This document shows positions 45,511 to 58,667 of a stretch of 64,000 nt of DNA, in pieces (the stretch's first letter is position 1; each line of letters begins with the position of its first letter). The stretch covers positions 41,441,001-41,505,000 of the forward strand of contig JAIVEN010000009.1 in NCBI GenBank assembly GCA_026686845.1, read 5' to 3'. The notes below the pieces were generated by a model, which worked only from the letters and a program-made list of their open reading frames with translations, made no database searches and had not been told where the DNA came from. Source of the stretch: Adenanthera pavonina. Taxonomy: Eukaryota; Streptophyta; Magnoliopsida; Fabales; Fabaceae. The position numbers and the translations under genes are program-made.

Positions 45511-48500
45511 TTACTTGAAGAGTTTCTCCACAATATAGTTCAGACGTACAACATCAGCACCAATAAGCTCATCAGCCTTTTTCCCATTCTGAAAGAAATG
45601 GAGAGTTGGCTGCAGCATGGAAAAACAACAAAATCTATTGGAGAAACACAAGAACAGAAGGTCCACATTTGCGAAGAAAAGCTTTATAAAACAAATTTAG
45701 TAAATCTACCGAACTAATAAATGAGAATTCACACATGTCAACTTAGTTACATATAATGAATTGAACCAATTGCATTCTAAATGATACATGCGGCCACAGA
45801 CAGACAATCACAAAAGGAGTCATATATGTATCAGGCACAATGCAACAATTCAGATAATATGTAGACACTTATGATATTGTTCAGTGGGTATGTCTACGGT
45901 TGTGCCCTAGACCATAGCTGTACCAGCGTCCATGCTTAATGATCCATTAACGGCCCATTTGAATAAATAAAAAGCAAGGAAGTTTTTTTTTTTTTTAAAT
46001 AAAAAGGTATGCAAGAGGCTAGTAGCATAGGATGACACAGTATTGAATGGCATCTTAAACTATCCAAGAACTAAGGGGATCTCATCTACTTGAATATTTA
46101 ACTTCACTAACTTCCATAAAGTATCGTTTGTATCTGTATCATTTATATGACAACTTTGAATGGCCAAGCCAAATATGGGAGTCACGAATACCACAGTATC
46201 CAAAATACTATGAAATGCAGGAAACAAATCAACCAAGCTGCTCATTAATCCTGTCCGGCTGACCCAAGCAAATTGTTGTGTCCTAAACAAGCATTTTTCC
46301 TTAAGTATATGTTCACTCTAAAAGCAGGGGAGTGGAGGGCAAATTAAAAAAGAATCAGTTTTACAGACTTCTAGCTTTATCCGCTAAAAGTAAAAATGAA
46401 ACAACTAAGAAAGATGCGCAAAAAACAAAGTCATATATAAACTCATTCCAGTCCATACTCCATAGTGTAATCTAAAGCATAAACATGTCAGTTCCTTCTT
46501 ATATTCTAAAGTGAACTATCTGAAAAGGGGAATGATTATTGATATCCTTTCCATTCTTTGATGACAATTGCAATCCTTTCCATTCCATTATGTTCCATTC
46601 ATTTAAGCAAATTGTAAAAGAGCTAGGAGAAACAACAATGATGATAAAGGAAAAGGAGGAAAAATCTAGAACACATCAGACAAGATCAAGAATGTATTCA
46701 TTAAAAAAAAGGATAACTGATGTTGCAGTAAATTCCCCACTACTGCTTCCATGACCAGTAGATTAAAGAGTATATAAATATAAAAGCTTCTATGCTCAAA
46801 CACATAATTTGCCAACAAAATGAGACATTAAATCATTTACCACAGATGTAATCATTAACTTGCCCAATGTGCCTTGAATTGCTTCCTGGAATAAATGGGA
46901 GAGCAAGGTATTAATTTCAGCTAATTTTCACGCACAGCTATTTTTAATGCAACAAAGCAATAAAACTTTCAGGATATGATAAAATATACTTCTCATATAG
47001 AAGATACTAATTAAAAACACAATTGCTTTGCCTATTCTACAGGAAAATGATTCTTGATGCTTACAAACGTAGGAAACCATATTTAATGCAACAATTTTAC
47101 ATATTCACTAATAATAATAAAGTATATTTACAATTTAAGTAAGAAGCTAACAAGTATTCCCCTCCCCACCTTACATCAAAGAAAACAGTCTCTAGACCAT
47201 TTTTCATTGATATAAATGCATTCATCAGGAAAGAAGAATACAGAGATACGGATAAGGAAATAAAAACAGACATGAGGGCAAAATCAGATCAAAATACAAA
47301 CTAAACCATAAGCGGAAACATGCTCAAAACAACGTGAACTGTCCTGCTCCTATCCCTTGAAAAAGGCACTGGAAAGAAACCACTGCCTGTAAAAATAACA
47401 TAACTGGAAGATAGCTTTTACTCCTTTCTGCTCCCAAAATCTTGAAAGTAGATAGAGAAATTTACAAGATTTGGAGGACTAAAACAATAATCAAGAGTTC
47501 TTATATGTATGGTAGCTGCTTAGACCAAAAGTTGTAGGCAGGTTCCTAGAGCTTCGGGATCTAGTAAAGGTTACTCCCTCCGATCCTTAATATAAGATCA
47601 TTTTAATCGAATCACGCAAATTAAGAATATGAGTTAAAGTAAAATTACATTTTTTCAAAACTACCCTTATTTAATCTCTTTCTCTCTCTCTTTGGAATAT
47701 ATTAAATAGAGATATTTTTTGGAAATGCATAATAAATACTATCTTGTATATTGTAAAAGGTTCTATATATAGGATTAAGGCAAAAAGCCCTACATTTAGG
47801 ACCAGAGGGAGTAATAAAGTTCTCTCAGAGGCAAGCCTAAATAATTCTCTCCCTTTAGCCAACCTACATTGCACCTCCTCTCTACCCCCCCCCCCCCCCC
47901 GGGCTCTCTCTAAGTCAGGCAAAGCTCATACACGCTCAGCAGTTTGAAATGTGTAAACCTTCAGATTTAGGACAAATTCTAAATTCCAAGGTGACAATGA
48001 TCAATTACACAAGGATCGCATCTTCACTTAATTATAGCGCTTCCTTTTTCCAGTGCCACAGTAATATGCCGGCAGATCCTTTGTTGCCCAGGGAACCAAT
48101 CAAATTGTAATTGTGGAAGACCTCACATATTCTCACGTTTAGAACCCCTTCACAATGCAGCACATACAAAAAAAAAAAAAATCCAAAGCTAATTTTTTCT
48201 TCCTAGCATAGTTGTTCTAAAAGGGCCACTCATGCAAAGCAAGACCAATGCTAGTTATGGCTGAACTGAATGGGTCCTAAACTAACATAACACAAGTATT
48301 ACACATGCCAGACATAGGTTTTTTTTTTGTTGGGGGGGGGGGGGGCGAAGGTGGTGGGATTTAATAAAACTTGAAGAACATTATTAAAATGATCCATTAC
48401 ACAAATTACTAATAAATGAGTATGAGTGATAAATTGATAAGCAGCTGAACATAATGTGATTATGTGTAAAAAGCTAATAGACACACGCAGGCAAATATGC

Positions 48501-50286
48501 TATGCACTTTTTACCTGATCAATGTCAATCTTATATGTTGTTACGTGAGGGTATTTCCCACTGAGCTCCTCAATAACAGGAAAGATGAACCTGCCTACAC
48601 AAAAATATATACAAGAAAATTGTGAGAGACTTGCATACTAGAATATAGGTAGTAAGAGAAACATGTGATGCAATCTAAGAGAACAATAATTTTATGTTAT
48701 TTGGATTAATTTATGATGTAATTGTAAAGAAAGAAAATTATTTCTCTAAACTTAAAGCACATTTAGGCTTTTGCACAAAAAGCTCGATCCAAACAAGCAA
48801 ATATATCTGCAACCAAGCTCACACAAAAATGTCAACTGCATAGAATCAGCATATTGTACCACAATAGATGCTCCATTTAAGTTTTGATTTTGGAAAATAG
48901 CCCAAGGACCTTTCTGAATATGTAGCCACAGTAGAGAGTTTCTTGAAGGTAATTTAAAATTGATTGTTGATCTTAACTTCTATCAGAATATTACTTCCAT
49001 ATTTTCTTTCTCAAAGTGGTTCGTCAAGGATATAAGGGTTAGTGTGCACATGCATCAAATACCCCATATTTGTTCTATATTTATCGCCACAAGCCTCATA
49101 AAACAGTCCTTTACATGCTTCACCACCATGCATATTGCATAATCAAGACTAAAAAATAAAGTACAATTCATTGCTAAGATCTTAGTCCACAAAACAGAGG
49201 ATATAGGAACTTACATGGTCCACACCAAACTGCAGTGAAGTAGAATATTGCAGGCAAAGATTGATCTAGCAAAAGATTTTCACAAGAAAGAAGATTTCAG
49301 TTCTACTTTGCTCAATAATCATAAGGATATCATTTCTATAAATTATATTTACACAAACAAAGGGCATAACCGTCATACTACTCACTCACCAAAATAGTCT
49401 CTCATACAGGGCAAAATTTTCCAGTTAAAAACACGTACCTTGAACTTTGCTAAGGCTGTTATTAAACTCTTCCTCGTTCTTAACAAGGACAATGTTCGAA
49501 GGACCTGAAAGTATTAAAAAAAAAAATTACTTCCCAGTTCACAGGCTGTACATTCAACAAAGAAATATAACCAAAACCATTGATAATCATTCTGATTACT
49601 TAACACAAATTATCAAAGCTAACTCGAGGATGACTTAACACCAACTTTGCTATGTGACACATAATGCAAACACACTACTTTAAGCAAGACTAAACCATCT
49701 GCTTGGTAAATGTCTTCACGCTGAAGTATTTAAACTCATCCAACATTGATTACTTAAACTTGATCCAATTAACATTGTTGCATAATAATGCGATAATAAG
49801 CAAACAGGAATCAGCACAGCTATCCAGAGTATGACACGTAGACTCGTTTCTCCCAATGCTAGCATTCCGGGAATACCCACTTTCCTGTAATTTCTAGTTT
49901 GACAGGACCATCAATTCATGTATCCAAACTTCTAAATCATTGAAATATATGAAATGTAACACAAAAGGCTGCCCAATTCTTCCTTGTGTTCTGTTTATGA
50001 ATAATTTGAAGAATAAGAGAAACAAAAGGAACCCACCTGAAGCCGAGCCAAAGCGACGAAAATGGCGGAATGACGGCAAAAATGAGTGCTGCGGAGAAGT
50101 GATGGAGGCGGGGGTTAAAAAAGAGGAGTTAGTGAAGGATTTTGAGGGCGAGGATGGGTCTATAGTTGTGGATGCGGAAATCAAAGTTCCGACTGAATCT
50201 GAGCGAAGATTATTAAAGAGCGGATAGAGTCTATTCTCTATTACACATCGAGAGGCGAAGGAACAGAGAATCGAGTTTCTCGCCAT
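45511..50286 (-). CDS. TRXO: Mitochondrial thioredoxin o
   Basis: Six exons: 50286-50037, 49504-49439, 49265-49215, 48594-48515, 46885-46841, 45609-45511. They give 591 nt and 196 residues with consistent phases and GT-AG introns. The first about 83 residues form a Ser/Arg-rich mitochondrial presequence (MARNSILCSFASRCVIENRL). Then come GPSNIVLVKNEEEFNNSLSK, LPAIFYFTAVWCGPCRFIFP with the active-site disulfide Cys120/Cys123, YKIDIDQEAIQGTLGKLMI, and PTLHFFQNGKKADELIGADV with the cis-Pro loop (VPT). Thioredoxin o reduces target disulfides in the mitochondrial matrix with NADPH thioredoxin reductase. Length and order match Arabidopsis TRXo1. The intron 3 boundary falls inside the second active-site Cys codon (T|GC). 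Intron 4 carries a MITE and C/G homopolymers. A non-ATG extension of the frame upstream of 50286 was not used. Confidence 0.95.
47574..47811. mobile_element. Stowaway-like MITE in TRXO intron 4
   Basis: The left terminus CTCCCTCCGATCCTTAATAT and right terminus TTAGGACCAGAGGGAG are inverted repeats, flanked by TA at 47572-47573 and 47812-47813. It is about 238 bp. It lies fully within the intron, away from the splice sites. Confidence 0.85.
47885..47900 (+). repeat. Poly(C) tract, 16 bp
   Basis: An uninterrupted C run followed by GGG, inside TRXO intron 4. A run of 14 G follows at 48332-48345 in the same intron. Confidence 0.9.
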
Positions 50287-50297
50287 TTCCCTTTGCA

Positions 50298-50321
50298 GGC
50301 CCAAATCTCTTCCTAGGGTTT
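50298..50321 (-). promoter_or_regulatory. Site II plus telo-box just upstream of TRXO ATG
   Basis: TGGGCC (50298-50303) and AAACCCTA (50314-50321) on the gene's strand lie 12-35 bp before the start codon, so probably in the 5' UTR or core promoter. The same pair occurs at the eL33 gene. Confidence 0.6.
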
Positions 50322-52281
50322 TTCTCTGGTTTCTGGGTTTAGAAGTGTTTTTCTTTCTTTCTTTTCTTTTCTTTCTTTGTTTGTTTTTTTCCCGCCACGT
50401 CGTTTAGTTATAAAATAAAATAGAAAAATATGCATCTGGGCTCCCATGATCTGTAAAATATGCCGTGAACATTTTAAAAAACATTATTAATAATTTAATT
50501 TTAATATTTGAAATTACATCAATTTTTATATAATTATTTAATATTTGATATTATCGAATCATATTTGAGTATTATCGAGTTTAGATACATAAATCTTTAA
50601 ATATGTTTTTTTATATTCACAATACTTAAATTCAAAATCTTATTTAAGTGAGATTGAGTCCCTATCTTATTTGAGAATATTGAATCTTTTATCATTCAAT
50701 CTAATTGTCATTAATTAAACTATATCATTTTAATTCTAACTTAATTAAATTGATGAAAGTAATTCCATAATCTTTAATATATATTAATTTTATTCTATAT
50801 TTTTCCTCTTAAGAAAGAATATATCATCATCAACCTTGGGCCAAGACTTAAAAGCCCCATTTTGTATGAAAAATAAATTCTTATAAAATGAAAATGGGAA
50901 TAATAATAAAAATGGGAATGGGAATGGAAAATGGGCTTGTTTGATATAATGGAAAAAATAGGAATATTTTGAAAATAGAAAAAAGGAAAATAATAATTAA
51001 ATGATGCAAATGCCGTTAAGCCTATTCTGAGATGCCATTGAAGAAAGAGAAAGACCCACTGTTTGGTGCATCTCATCCAAGTTCGGGCGTTCAATGTTAC
51101 CGGAACAAAAATGAACAAATTCAAACTTGAAATTCGTTCCCGGATGAATCATCATAGAAGAACAAATTATCAAGAAAATCACAAAAACCAAACAGATTTT
51201 AGGTTAAGGGAAGTATACAAACATGCTTGTCAATAGGGAGGCCCATGCCAGAGCATAGGTGGAGCAAGCAAAGAAGCCACAGATTGACCTATAACCCCGT
51301 TTACGCCCAAGATCCTTGACAGTGTTTGGAAATCTTCCCGCCATGATTTCTCCTCTGAGTGTACAAGTTCCTTTTGTGGGTTAATAGGTTGTATCTTCGA
51401 CTGTACAAGTTCCTTTTGTGGGTCACCAGATGCACGAGTTCCTTTTGATGGCACGACTATTCATAATATCAAGCTTAGATTTTAAACCAAACGTAAAATA
51501 AACTCTAGCTTATATAAATTCTAAGGTCTGACATAAAAGTTTTTCAAGTTGGCAATAAAATATATTTAAAAGTCCCTATAATCAATGTGCTAATATATTT
51601 TATCAATAACAGTTAAATTGGATAGTAAAAAACTTAACACTTCTTAAGTAATATCCTAAATTCGAGTTTTGTGAATAAAAAATTACCTTGGGAGAAATAC
51701 CCTATTTAAGCTTAAGGTAATATCAAATATCATATAGTATATTCTTAGAAATTATAGGAAGCCAGTGAGTATTTTAGTAAATTTTAGGTATAATCAAGTT
51801 TAATCATGACTTGCTCTATTATTTTGTTTTTTTCCCCTTGGTCTTAGTTCAATCCAGACCAAGACCACGATCTTCAAAGTATAGATGCAATTCTCAAGCT
51901 CAGATCCATATAAAACACTTTGAAACAACAGTTTACACATTTTGATCCTTGTATGATGTTGCATTCTAAATTGTCATGCATATACTCTCTTACGATTAAA
52001 AGATGGAAGTATATGATAGTAATGGAGAGTCTGAGGTAAAGAAGTACAGAAACAAGAAGAAGAGTGCTAGAAGGAAAATAAATTGATTCAAGCTTAGGAA
52101 TAAAAAGAAGCTTAGTAATAAGGGGAAGCGTGTTATAATCCAAGTATGTTGGCACAAACCTCCCCTTGGATGTGCAAAGTTGAATGTGATGGGGCAAAAA
52201 TAACCACAGGAAAATAGGAGGAGCAGGTACAATAATTTGAAATGAAAATGATAAATGGATAAAGAGTGTGTGCAGAAAGCT
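50322..52281. other. Intergenic, with short direct repeats
   Basis: No gene is convincing. At 51357-51450 the word AGTTCCTTTTGTGGG occurs twice, with a third partial copy. A minus-strand frame there reads PQKELVQS and PQKELVHS but has no recognisable family. The rest is AT-rich. Confidence 0.4.
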
Positions 52282-52560
52282 AGGAAACTGTGATGTGTTA
52301 GAAGCGGAGCTTTGGGTATCTTGGATGGACTCCAACCTGCCTCAGAGTTGAGTTTTAGAATCGCTTGAAGTTAAATCAGATAATCTTATCATTATTCATC
52401 TAATTAATAAAGGGAGCATGAGAAAACAAGATGCTGGACTAGTTGAGGAATTGAAAAATTTACTTAAGAGGGATTGGCTAGTTGTTCCCAAATCATGAGC
52501 AATGCGGTTTTCAAAATCCAAACAAATGTATAGAAATTAAAAACATATCTAGTTAGACTC
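52282..52560 (+). mobile_element. RNase H-like remnant of a LINE
   Basis: Plus-strand translation gives VLEAELWVSWMDSNLPQS, stop, VLESLEVKSDNLIIIHLINK and LVEELKNLLKRDWLVVP. These match the central RNase H segment (AELWGL..., LEVESDS...) of plant LINE ORF2 or related RNase H-like proteins. It is isolated and broken. Confidence 0.6.
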
Positions 52561-55500
52561 AAAATTAGACTCAAAGATCTTAAATTTATAGAAGTTAGAA
52601 TTTAGAATGAAAAACCTTGTGATAATTAGATCATTTTAAAATTATGATCAAGTCCTCTTAAAATTAATTTTTACGAACTCAAGGTCCTTAGATATGATTC
52701 TCCCAATTTTTCCATTCTAATACACATATTTATGTTTAATTTGAGGGATGTTGTGGGTAAAAGTATTTTAAACAGTTTTAAGTTTAGTTTTTTTCCTTTT
52801 AAAAAAGTTTAGATAAATTGGATTCCAAGAGCTTACCAAATTCAAAATCAGGACAAGTATTTACAAATTACCTAATAAGAAAATCTACATATAGATAGTA
52901 GAATTTGAACTTGCATTCTTGTGAAAATTTGGACCAATTTCTTATTACCTTGATCAATCTTTGTTGGCTTCAAGTATTGATTAGATTAAGAGTGTTCAAT
53001 GTAAACTACCATGTTGGGCCAAGAACAGAAATATTGTATGCTAACATGTGTTATTGGGCTAGTATAAAAGTCAAGGAAAGAAGTGAGCTCATGTGCAAGA
53101 GCCTGGATCAAGTTTGGTTAAGTGTGTTGTAAGCTCCAGCATTCGAATTTTTCATTCCACTAAAATAATATGATAAGGACAATTGTCAAAAATCATATTG
53201 AACCCAATTAATCTAAATTGGAGTAAGTTAAACTACATGGGTATAAAGCTCTCACAATCATAGTTTTTTCTATACACAATACTTAAACTTGAGACATTTT
53301 TTAAAAGGAACAAATGCCTAACTACCTGAATCAATTGCCATTAATTTGACCAACATAATTTATTTGGATCTACATTTTGGGTCTCTATTTATTAAACTCT
53401 CAAAAGAGTACACAAATTGTGGCAACGATAACCAATTAAGTTTTGAATGTGGCCTGATCATTAGCACTAAAAAATTAAAAAAAACACTTGTATTGGGGAA
53501 AGTAAACCATGAACAAAGCTTTGGTCACATACAAGACGAAAAACCATTTGCAAAATGAATATGGAAGGAGATAATGTTGTGTATGGATACCGCAATTGAT
53601 GATAGTGTGACACAATTCCAACGTTATCTCTAAATTGGTTAGTGGAAAAAATGTGTCATACTTCCAACAACATTTGTCCCGTACTATAAAGGTTTATGCT
53701 CTTCTATTCATTTTAAATTTTTTAATTTTCACGCTCAAGTTTCCTTCCAATGGGGTCGCTTTTTTATGCCATTCATTCTATTCTTTATTCCAACCTCTCT
53801 ATAATGAATGATTTGTAAGAAAAGTTTTCCTTACTTTTTTATAACAAAATATACGTATTTTTTAAATAATCCACTTTCATCACTTGCCCGCAACATGGTA
53901 ATACCAAAATTGCATCCTCTTAATATGCCACTAATGTAATTTAATTTAAAAAAGGCTAAGACACATTTTTATATTTCACATTTAGTTATTTTATTTACTT
54001 ATAATCTATACATCTATATCTATTTTGTGTACAAATTAAAATTTATAAAAAGATATATTATTCATAAATTATATACAGAATAGTTGGTCTTAAATTTCAT
54101 GTAAAATACGAGTCCACAATCTAATTTAGTCTATGATATCTTTTTTTCTTATTATTTTATATTTATCCTTTTGTTTATTTCAATTTAATCTTTTAATTTC
54201 ATTTTAAAGTTTATAATTACAATAAGCTACATAAACTTTTTTTTGTAAAATATTTTAACTCATTACTATTTAAAGAAACAAAATATTTTAGTAATTTTGT
54301 AATCATATTATAACAAAAGGATGTTAAAAAAATGAAAACTCAAAATAAAATTAATTAATTAAATTAAAACTAAGTAAATTCACAAATAAAATTCAAATTA
54401 ATAAGATAAAAATACATTTTTACATTAAACAAAATCATCATAAATTTGTACTAAATTAAATGGATCCGTATATTTCATACATTTTGAAAAATGAACCACA
54501 CTATTTATAGTTTATTAAAAATGCAATTCATTATAAATATATATAAATTAAAGTGAAATCTGTACACTACACGATTACATAAACTCAAAAATGAGCTACT
54601 GATAATGACTTTGTAAGTAATGCTTCCTTTTACAATATTTTCATTTTATATTGATCTCATGAAAATTATTTGGTCTATGAATAATAATTGGCCTCTTTTG
54701 AATTTAATTTATGCATAGCACACGATGAAGATGCTGAAATTTGAGTGATGATTAACTCATAGGATAATGTTGTCCATGTGATCATAGTTTGTCCACATCC
54801 AGCAAAAAGTAAATAGATATTTTCAACAATTAATATTACCACATTGTAGATTTGGATGTTTTATTTTTTTTTTAATTTTTTGAAAAGAAGTTCAGTTTAT
54901 TCAGAAAAATTAGATCACATTTAGAATGAGTCTCGACATTTACATAAAGTTCAAAATGAATTGTATTGTTCACAGTTTTTAAATATTACAGCTTCTTATA
55001 CTTTCTATATTTTGTATTAATATTGAAGTGGAGCTAATATTAAAAGTTGTTACTATTTTTTCAAATTGCACCTCCGAGCCTAAAATATTGTAAGAGATTC
55101 GTTTGGTGATGATTTTGGTTCAATTTTTTCTTTCTTTTATCAAGAGATTAATAAAATTGAAAAGGTCCAATATTACCAAAAAAAAATGAAAAGGTCTAAA
55201 ATTTCACATTCGACTCCCCCATTCCATTTACTTTTTATTAGACCTCCTGTGCATGTGTTGCATAATCTTGTTAAGTAAAAGCATTTATTTATTATTCTTT
55301 TATTTTTCATTGGCTTCTATTTTATAATATAAATAAATACAGTGAGGCATTTGCATTTGTACGAAAACCTAACTAAATCACACTGCTACTTATATATACT
55401 GAGGCTCTCTACTTTTTTTGTGTTTAAATTTTGATTGATAAGATACATGGAAATGTTATAAATCATATATTGATATATTGAAACGTGAGATTTGTTCAAT

Positions 55501-56180
55501 TTTAATACTTAATATTAGACTTAACAGGCTCATATATTGCAAGTAACTAAACATGGGTTTCCGAACATTATATAAAAATTGATAAATGAGTTATATTTTA
55601 TGATTGATTAATATTATAATTTATTATAAATCTTATATTGATTATATTGATTTTGGACGTTACAATTCAATGAAGTTTACACCTATCTTATATATAATGT
55701 AAAAACTTTTGGTATTTCAGATATTAGGATAACCTTTTTTTCCCTTAACTGAAAAGTGATTTAATGTATGTGTTGGTGATAATTTTTTGTCAGGCTCACA
55801 GAAAACTAACACGTATACATAGGCTTGTCAAAAGTTAGTATAGCCTCAAAAAGAAAATTAATATAATGTAATGACCTAATTTTTAAGATCAAATTATATA
55901 AGTTCCCAAGATTCTTTATCGCAATTTCCTTGGATATAAAAACACTAAATGTAAGACAACTTAATTAATTAGATAATGCAAGAAAATGTCTCTAACAAGA
56001 ATTATGATTAAAAGATCGAAAAACACAATATATGCAAGTCAAGCATTCCATAATGCAGAAAACTATTAAATCTTAACAAAAACTAAGTAGAAGTTCAAGG
56101 ACTTCACCATGCAAATTTACTAAAACATCATATTACATGATGACAGAGTGTGTAGCAAACATGAAGGACATAAAATATGA
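52561..56180. other. 3.6 kb AT-rich intergenic DNA
   Basis: I see no gene, RNA gene or clear mobile element. Base composition is very AT-rich at 53930-54560. Decayed repeats may be present but cannot be delimited by eye. Confidence 0.5.
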
Positions 56181-56752
56181 GGATAGATGAAGTTTTGGTC
56201 CTTAAAGTTTTTTCAAATTTTTATATTGGTTTCTATGTTTTTATTTTGATTAAATAGTTTCTTATAGTTTTATATCACTAAAGAGTTGGTTCTTAATATT
56301 TCAAAAAATTAGTACTTTAATCCCTTTGTCATTCAAGATAGCATTAACGTCGTTAAAATTGAGATGATATGGCTAACAGTTAATTGATTTGGATTGGCAC
56401 ATAGATTATTAAGATTAACTAGACTATATTTTTGTTTAAAAAATGCATATACATAGCAATAAAAATCTAAATCATTGATTGAAATTTGCGTTCTTTTAAA
56501 AAATATATATAGTCCACTCAGTTTTAACAATCTATGCGTTAATGCAAGTTAGCTAACTATTAGCTATCATTTCAACTTTAACGACATTAATATCATATTA
56601 GAGGACAAAGGGAATAAATTACTAAATTTTTGAAATATTAAGAACCAACTTTTTAATGATATAAAAATATAAAGAGTCATTTAATCAAAATGAAAACATA
56701 TGGACCAATATAAAAATTTGAGAAAATTGAGGATGAAAATGTCATTTACTCC
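56181..56752. mobile_element. Mutator-like foldback MITE with target duplication
   Basis: The two halves are inverted copies over roughly 200-260 bp. Shared blocks include CAAATTTTTATATTGGT, TTTTGATTAAAT, AGTTGGTTCTTAATATTTCA and TCGTTAAA. Ends are GGATAGATGAAG and (complement of right end) GGAGTAAATGAC. Flanking TAAAATATGA (56171-56180) and TAAAATACGA (56753-56762) differ at one base, consistent with the 9-10-bp target duplication of Mutator-like elements. It is 572 bp with no transposase. Confidence 0.87.
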
Positions 56753-57161
56753 TAAAATACGAAATAAAGAGCATAAATGGCTCAAGGAACTTATCCATGT
56801 GAACACGCGGTAATAACCCTTGAACCAAGCATAGAAAACTTAGAATGGAGAGCAACATGTTAGTGGTACTATACTCACGATCTTGGCAAAATTGAGATTT
56901 ACTTTAATGGAAGATGATGTTGATCCAAATGGATATTGTCTTATGTAAATAATTGGTCTGTGAGTTGAGACTTTGCATTGAAAATGTTGAGATTGTTTGG
57001 GAAGTTGAGACTCGAAGTTGTATAGAAAAGGTAGTTACTTTGGTTCGAGAGAACATGAGTGTGTATGTTAGGTTGTTTGAGAGGGTTTGCCTATCTTGGC
57101 AACTGTCTAAGATGTTCTTTATATAGTTCTCGTGATGATGAGATCCTGAAGCAATTCAATG
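56753..57161. other. Intergenic, no gene seen
   Basis: No recognisable feature. Confidence 0.5.
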
Positions 57162-58334
57162 TGAAAGAGGATAAAGAAAAATGTGTACCTCTTGACGACA
57201 CTGATTGGCCACACAAAAATTCGGGTCACTAAACTCTTGGAACTCTAGATTGTTCCCACGGTAGATGATAGAGAGAGAGAGAGAGAAAGGAGAATTACGT
57301 AGTGTGTAATTTTTTTCCAAGGTGGGATGGCACAGTTTTCTCCCATGAACTTCAACTTTTACACCACCTCCACACATCTCTCTTTTTTCTTTGGAGAAAA
57401 TAAATGTTCCCTCCTACAGTGAAATAGAGGGAACTACATATATGGACCCTTAAAGCTACTAGGCTACTTGCCTTTAATTTTTAGGCCCATTAAGGGCAGA
57501 ACGAAATAAAGTTTAATAATGAAATGATGCCATTTCCTTCTCATTTCATTCTGTCCCTTTTCTCTTCTAGATCTAGTCCATCTTTGTTCCTTCCCATTTT
57601 TGAACCCTAACTGAGACTTAAGATAGTGACTTAGTGAGAGTGAGAGAGAATCACACCCTTCTTAGGCCTCCATCGCTAGCATTGTCTCTCCTGCCATCTC
57701 ATCTATGTTGCTCTATCTAGCTGTCTGGATAACGTCTCACTTTTGGCCTTAAGACAACATCGCAATCATATTGACATCTCCATCCATCTCACTTCTGACC
57801 TCATTTTTGAGTTTCCTCATTCATCTTCCGTCATCACAAGAAAAAAAGGATCTTGGTATCTCCCTCTTTACTTGAGATTTAGCTTTCTTCAACATGAAAA
57901 AAGCATAGTTCCAAGTTATGCAATCATACCCTCTTCTTTGGATTTCATTTTAATTCATGAATGATCTACATTTTGACTGTAATACTAATTTGTAATGTGT
58001 TAAAACTCTAATATGGATGGTGTATTATTAGTTTGTATCTTATTGTTTGCTTTAATTTAGCTTGAACTTGACCATCCACATCATTGAAGAGCTTTTTATA
58101 ACTGGAAGTTTCTCCAACATTTGAATTTGGCCCCAAGTTAAACATGGTCTGGGCAACCTAATCCCAATTTAGCAGTCCAAGTCTAATCTTGTCTAGGTAG
58201 CTATTTGATCTGTATTGGACCATACTATAGGCTGCCCTGTGCAGTCCGAAACATTTTCAAACCAGACCAGGGTTAAGGACTAACCCAATCTTATATGGTA
58301 TTTAAAATATCCAAATCATATAGTGTTTCTTTGA
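57162..58334 (-). repeat. Duplicated 1.2-kb unit, left copy (candidate LTR)
   Basis: This unit matches 58668-60513 along its length once an insertion in that copy is ignored. Shared blocks include CTTGACGACACTGATTG, GGGATGGCAC, GTTTTCTCCCATG, AGTGAAATAGAGGGAA, CATCGCAATCATA and CAATCATACCCTCTTCTTTG. It starts TGAAAGAG. A GA microsatellite lies at 57270-57287. The open frames are short and unlike known proteins. Confidence 0.7.
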
Positions 58335-58667
58335 AAAACAATACAAAAAAATTTCCCAAGAAATGAACAAAAAAGGTTCCCAAGAAATAAAGTACATAAA
58401 CAGAAACCAAGCTAAAAGAAAAAAAAACTCATAAAAAAATTAGATTGTAAAACTATAAAAAATACATATACTCTCTAGTATATAATACGACAGTGAAGTA
58501 ACCAATATTCAAAGGATTTACATAAATTTATTAAAAACAAATCACATATATATCTCAACTATGATCCTTCTCTTGCATATCATAAGGAAAAAATATTCGT
58601 GTTATAAATAGAGAAGCAAAGTAATGATTATCTCACGAGCCAAGGAAAAAATGAGCTCTAATACTAA

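Noticed and set aside
49940..50227. Plus-strand frame of 95 codons
   Set aside because: Antisense of the TRXO presequence exon.
51874..52335. Minus-strand frame of 153 codons, Leu/Phe rich
   Set aside because: Overlaps an RNase H remnant on the other strand; hydrophobic composition is what AT-rich antisense produces, and no family is recognisable.
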